From NCBI GenBank assembly GCA_947458265.1, contig CANGYF010000001.1, forward strand, positions 186,001 through 250,000: 64,000 bases of DNA, read 5' to 3'. The notes below the pieces were generated by a model that worked only from the letters and a program-made list of their open reading frames with translations, had not been told where the DNA came from and did not search any database. How positions within the stretch are numbered: the first letter of the stretch is position 1; each line of letters opens with the position of its first letter. Below are positions 59,826 to 64,000 of this stretch, one piece after another. The position numbers and the translations under genes are program-made. Origin of the DNA: Betaproteobacteria bacterium (lineage in GTDB: Bacteria > Pseudomonadota > Gammaproteobacteria > Burkholderiales > CAIKXV01).

Positions 59826-60680
59826 TCAGCGGTGCAGCGGAACCTGCAGCGCACCCATCGTGCGCGAGAAATGCACCAGCAGGCGATTGAAGCGCTCGGG
59901 CTCGTCGGCAAACAGCGCATGGCCTGAGCGGTGGAACACCTCGACCTGCGTACGCGGCCGGTTCCTGCGCAGGTTCCAGGCCTGCTCCTGGAATTGCGGC
60001 GACACGGCATAGAGCAGCGGCAGTTCGATCGAGCGTACGACATCGCGCCAGTGTTCGCGCGGGATGTCGCGCGGGAACAGCGCAAGGCTCGCCGCCAGCG
60101 GCATGCGCAGCGCGCCGTCCACCAGCGCGCGCACCTCAGCCTCCGGCCGTTCAGCCTCCGGCCGGCCGCTGGCGAACACGGCGCGAACGAAGTCGTCCAG
60201 GGCCGACTCGCGGTCGGCCTGCAGTGCGTCGATGAGCGGCGAGCCAGGCGCCGGGGCCGGCTCCTCGCCGACCGAGCTGTCCACCAGCACGACCGCAGCG
60301 AACGGCAGGGCACCGAACTGGTGGACCGCCTCCAGTACCTCGAGCGCGGCGAGCGACCAGCCGACAACGATCACCGGTGCGATCGAACTGGCGAACGCAT
60401 GCAGGTCGCGCGCTCGGGTACGGATGTCGTAGCCCGTGTCCGGCCGCTCCGATTCGCCCTGCCCGCGAGGGTCGAGTGCGAACACCGCGCGATCGGCCGA
60501 CAGCGGTCCGAACTGCGCGGCCCACACCCAGGCCGGCATGCTCCAGCCCGGCAGCAGCAGGAACGACGGCCGCGCCGAGCGCAGGCCTGCCTGCAGGAAG
60601 GACAGCCGGACGCCGTCCGGGGCTTCGAACGTGCCCCGGGTGGTCCCGCGTGGGAGGGTGAAGTCGTCGCCGGTCACCAT
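59826..60680 (-). CDS. Alpha/beta hydrolase
   Basis: A 284-residue hydrolase. The oxyanion region is LLLPGWSMPAWVW, the nucleophile elbow VVGWSLAALEVLEAV (Ser), then VVLVDSSVGEEPAPA. The acid and His come near VEVFHRSGHALFADEPERFN. Small-molecule esterase or C-C hydrolase is likely; substrate unknown. It shares strand with the exported protein upstream at 60706, separated by 25 bp. Confidence 0.85.
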   Translation of the reverse strand: MVTGDDFTLPRGTTRGTFEAPDGVRLSFLQAGLRSARPSFLLLPGWSMPAWVWAAQFGPLSADRAVFALDPRGQGESERPDTGYDIRTRARDLHAFASSIAPVIVVGWSLAALEVLEAVHQFGALPFAAVVLVDSSVGEEPAPAPGSPLIDALQADRESALDDFVRAVFASGRPEAERPEAEVRALVDGALRMPLAASLALFPRDIPREHWRDVVRSIELPLLYAVSPQFQEQAWNLRRNRPRTQVEVFHRSGHALFADEPERFNRLLVHFSRTMGALQVPLHR

Positions 60681-60705
60681 CCGGGCGTAGCCGCGTGCGC
60701 CAGGC

Positions 60706-61986
60706 TCAGCGTACTGTGGTGGCCGGCGTGCCCGCGGTGGTCAGCGGCCGGGTGGCGATCAGCAGGCCGGAGCCGGCCCCGCCTTCACGCCAGTGGTAGC
60801 CGAACGGGAACGGCAGGCGGGCCGGGTTGCCGTTCTTGATGAACGACTCCTGCAGGTCGCGCTGGTAGCCGTAGGCAAGCGCCGGGATCGGCTTGCGGTA
60901 TTCTCCGTACAGCTGCACATCCCAGCCGGCCTGGCGAAGCACGCGATAGGGCACGCCAGTATCGTCCTGCACGACGGTGTCCGCGGTCGACAGCAGCGCC
61001 TCGCGCACCTGCAGGAACTGCCGGTCGTGAAGCAGGTAGGACGCCGACTTCACCAGCGCGGTGGCCGGGCCCTGCCGGGTCAGCCAGGTGGTGAACTCCG
61101 GGTAGAACGCCAGCGCACGGTCGGTCGCGTCGAGCGAGAAGTACTGCAGCGACTGTGTGGTGCGCGTAGCCGGATCCATGAACACGATGCGCGTCCCGCG
61201 CAGCGGCATGCGCGGCCGCTTGCTGGCCGGATCGGCGTAGGCGGCGGTGAGTTCCGGGAACAGGTCGACCGGCTCGACCGACACGATCTGACGGTTGTAC
61301 AGAGCCATCATCACCGCCATCACCGGCACCGTGCCGCGCAGGCGCGGTGCGGTGAGCTGGCGGCTCATGTACGAGGTGATGAAGTAATTGCGCTCGAAGA
61401 TGTCGCGCAGCGCGTCGCGCACGCTCGCCAGCAGCTCGGTGAACTCCTGTGGCGTCTTGGTGGCGAGGTCGGGCAGTTCGCTCGGCCGCTCCAGGCTGAA
61501 GAACACATAGCGTGCATGGTTGGGGAACAGCGCATACGCGTTCAGGAAATCGGGGCCGCTGAACGGGTAGAGCATCGTCCGGTTGCGCGCATCGGGCACG
61601 CGGATGTTCTGGTCGCGCCAGGTTTCCATCGCCGACAGCCGGGCGCGCACCGGAGTCCACTGCTCGCGCATCCAGGCCTGGTGCGACCGGAACGCGTCGA
61701 GCGCGACGAAGCGGTCGATGACCGGATCGCCCGATGCCGGCGTGATGCCCGCCATCAGCTGCGCGGCGGCCGTGAGGCGCCGGTCGGGCTGGGGCATTGG
61801 TGAAAGGCTGGCCGGGACGGCGGTAGGCTGCGCCTGGGGTTGCGTCTGCGGTGGCATGCGGCCCTGCGCGCCGGCGAGGCCGGGCATGCCGCCTGCTGCC
61901 AGCGAAAGCAGGCCTGAAGCCAGCGCGCGGCGGCGGACGGGGGAGGCGGGGAGGGTCGGAACCGGTACTGGGGCGGGGAGGTGCAT
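60706..61986 (-). CDS. Exported protein of unknown function
   Basis: A 426-residue protein. The N-terminus has a basic twin-Arg-like start (RRRALASGLLSLAAGGMPGL) ending GLAGAQG, a likely signal peptide. A Gln/Pro-rich linker (PPQTQPQAQPTAVPASLSPM) follows. The mature domain has many aromatic and Arg residues, with PFSGPDFLNAYALFPNHARY and KSASYLLHDRQFLQVREALL. No catalytic motif or family is recognised. ATG 61986 is chosen since the longer frame precedes the signal peptide. Confidence 0.65.
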   Translation of the reverse strand: MHLPAPVPVPTLPASPVRRRALASGLLSLAAGGMPGLAGAQGRMPPQTQPQAQPTAVPASLSPMPQPDRRLTAAAQLMAGITPASGDPVIDRFVALDAFRSHQAWMREQWTPVRARLSAMETWRDQNIRVPDARNRTMLYPFSGPDFLNAYALFPNHARYVFFSLERPSELPDLATKTPQEFTELLASVRDALRDIFERNYFITSYMSRQLTAPRLRGTVPVMAVMMALYNRQIVSVEPVDLFPELTAAYADPASKRPRMPLRGTRIVFMDPATRTTQSLQYFSLDATDRALAFYPEFTTWLTRQGPATALVKSASYLLHDRQFLQVREALLSTADTVVQDDTGVPYRVLRQAGWDVQLYGEYRKPIPALAYGYQRDLQESFIKNGNPARLPFPFGYHWREGGAGSGLLIATRPLTTAGTPATTVR

Positions 61987-62194
61987 GCTTTGGGGTGCTT
62001 CAGGGACAGGGCGCAGCGGGCGGCACTGCGGCCGGTCGGAGTGGAAAATCAGGGCAATCGGATAGTTTAACGTCGCAACCCTTACACCCGTGCACGGTGG
62101 CGGGCATTCGCTGTCGCTGGCGGGCAGAAACGACTCGAAAACGCCACAGTCAGACTCGATTCCTATCGGCTCCGGCCCGGACAAATTGACCTGC

Positions 62195-62224
62195 TTGCAA
62201 ATTGGCCGGAAGCCTGTCTATTAT
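62195..62224 (+). promoter_or_regulatory. Promoter of groESL
   Basis: TTGCAA (62195-62200) and TATTAT (62219-62224) are 18 bp apart and immediately precede the CIRCE element, so HrcA bound there would block initiation. Confidence 0.7.
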
Positions 62225-62250
62225 TAGCACTCTATTTCGGCGAGTGCTAA
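62224..62250. promoter_or_regulatory. CIRCE element (HrcA operator)
   Basis: TTAGCACTC, 9-bp spacer, GAGTGCTAA: the exact CIRCE consensus. HrcA represses the operon here, with heat shock relieving repression. It lies 86 bp before groES. Confidence 0.97.
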
Positions 62251-62336
62251 CAACCCAGGCGGCGGGCAGCGATCCTTCCGTCGGACGCGGCACTCGGTGG
62301 TGTTCAACAGCAGCAAATCCAAGCAGGAGCTCACAC

Positions 62337-62627
62337 ATGAAAATCCGTCCGCTGCACGACCGCGTCGTGGTCCGTCGCCTCGAAGAAGAGCGCAAGACTG
62401 CCTCCGGCATCGTCATCCCCGACACCGCTGCAGAGAAGCCTGATCAGGGCGAAGTCATCGCCGTCGGCAATGGCAAGATCCTCGACGACGGCAAGACCCG
62501 CCCGCTCGACGTGAAGGTCGGCGACCGCGTCCTGTTCGGCAAGTACTCCGGCCAGACCGTCAAGGTCAAGGGCGAAGAGTTCCTCGTGATGCGCGAGGAA
62601 GACATCATGGGCGTCGTGGATCTGTAA
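62337..62627 (+). CDS. groES: Co-chaperonin GroES
   Basis: A 96-residue protein, the normal length. [20 protein letters not shown], the mobile loop [35 protein letters not shown] and the end EDIMGVVDL are classical. It caps GroEL during ATP-dependent folding in the cytosol. CAGGAG precedes the ATG. It is first in the CIRCE-controlled operon. Confidence 0.99.
   Translation: MKIRPLHDRVVVRRLEEERKTASGIVIPDTAAEKPDQGEVIAVGNGKILDDGKTRPLDVKVGDRVLFGKYSGQTVKVKGEEFLVMREEDIMGVVDL

Positions 62628-64000
<1,373 letters not shown>

Overview
The window is GC-rich bacterial chromosome with densely packed, often overlapping genes. It looks betaproteobacterial, most likely Burkholderiales or a relative. The reasons are nine intact Bug/TctC-type periplasmic binding proteins plus one remnant, a groESL operon behind a CIRCE element, an MCE lipid transporter, a VPLPA-CTERM protein, and broad acid catabolism. 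No rRNA, tRNA, CRISPR array, transposase or integrase was seen.

Layout. (1) 1-4250, minus strand: a tightly coupled four-gene operon: MoxR AAA+ ATPase, a 250-aa protein with no recognised domain, a DUF2201 protein (HExxH metallopeptidase-like plus vWA), and a divergent S-adenosylmethionine-synthetase-like protein cut by the window edge. This is the best candidate for an undescribed system. (2) 4.6-13.8 kb: toxin-antitoxin modules, both intact and broken, around a second vWA + SprT-peptidase pair that is divergent from a WYL regulator. (3) 13.9-24.5 kb: Bug proteins with a MetE-like methyltransferase, aconitase A whose stop codon overlaps a Bug start, and another toxin-antitoxin pair. (4) 24.5-31 kb: methyltransferase, VPLPA-CTERM protein, enoyl-CoA hydratase, SlyX, two SDRs, and small membrane and lipoprotein genes. 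(5) 31-33.9 kb: a cobalamin/haem-type ABC importer. (6) 34-43.2 kb: Bug + MmgE/PrpD, two toxin-antitoxin modules, a DMT exporter, an AspT-type transporter, a Uma2 remnant and a GMC oxidoreductase. (7) 43.4-48.8 kb: envelope genes (fasciclin lipoprotein, beta-barrel, MCE/Mla-type transporter). (8) 49-54.2 kb: a same-strand catabolic cluster Bug-SDR-TauD-Bug-enolase superfamily. (9) 54.2-62 kb: ceramidase-like membrane protein, DacB, beta-CASP hydrolase, BioA, alpha/beta hydrolase and an unrecognised exported protein. (10) 62.2-64 kb: promoter, CIRCE, groES and the start of groEL.

Working picture: a metabolically versatile heterotroph that captures many small organic acids with Bug proteins and processes them with linked dehydrogenases, dioxygenase, hydratases and aconitase. 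The first 14 kb is an accessory, conflict-type region where toxin-antitoxin modules have been gained and are decaying around two vWA-centred operons. Functions are inferred from reading motifs by eye; no database search was run.
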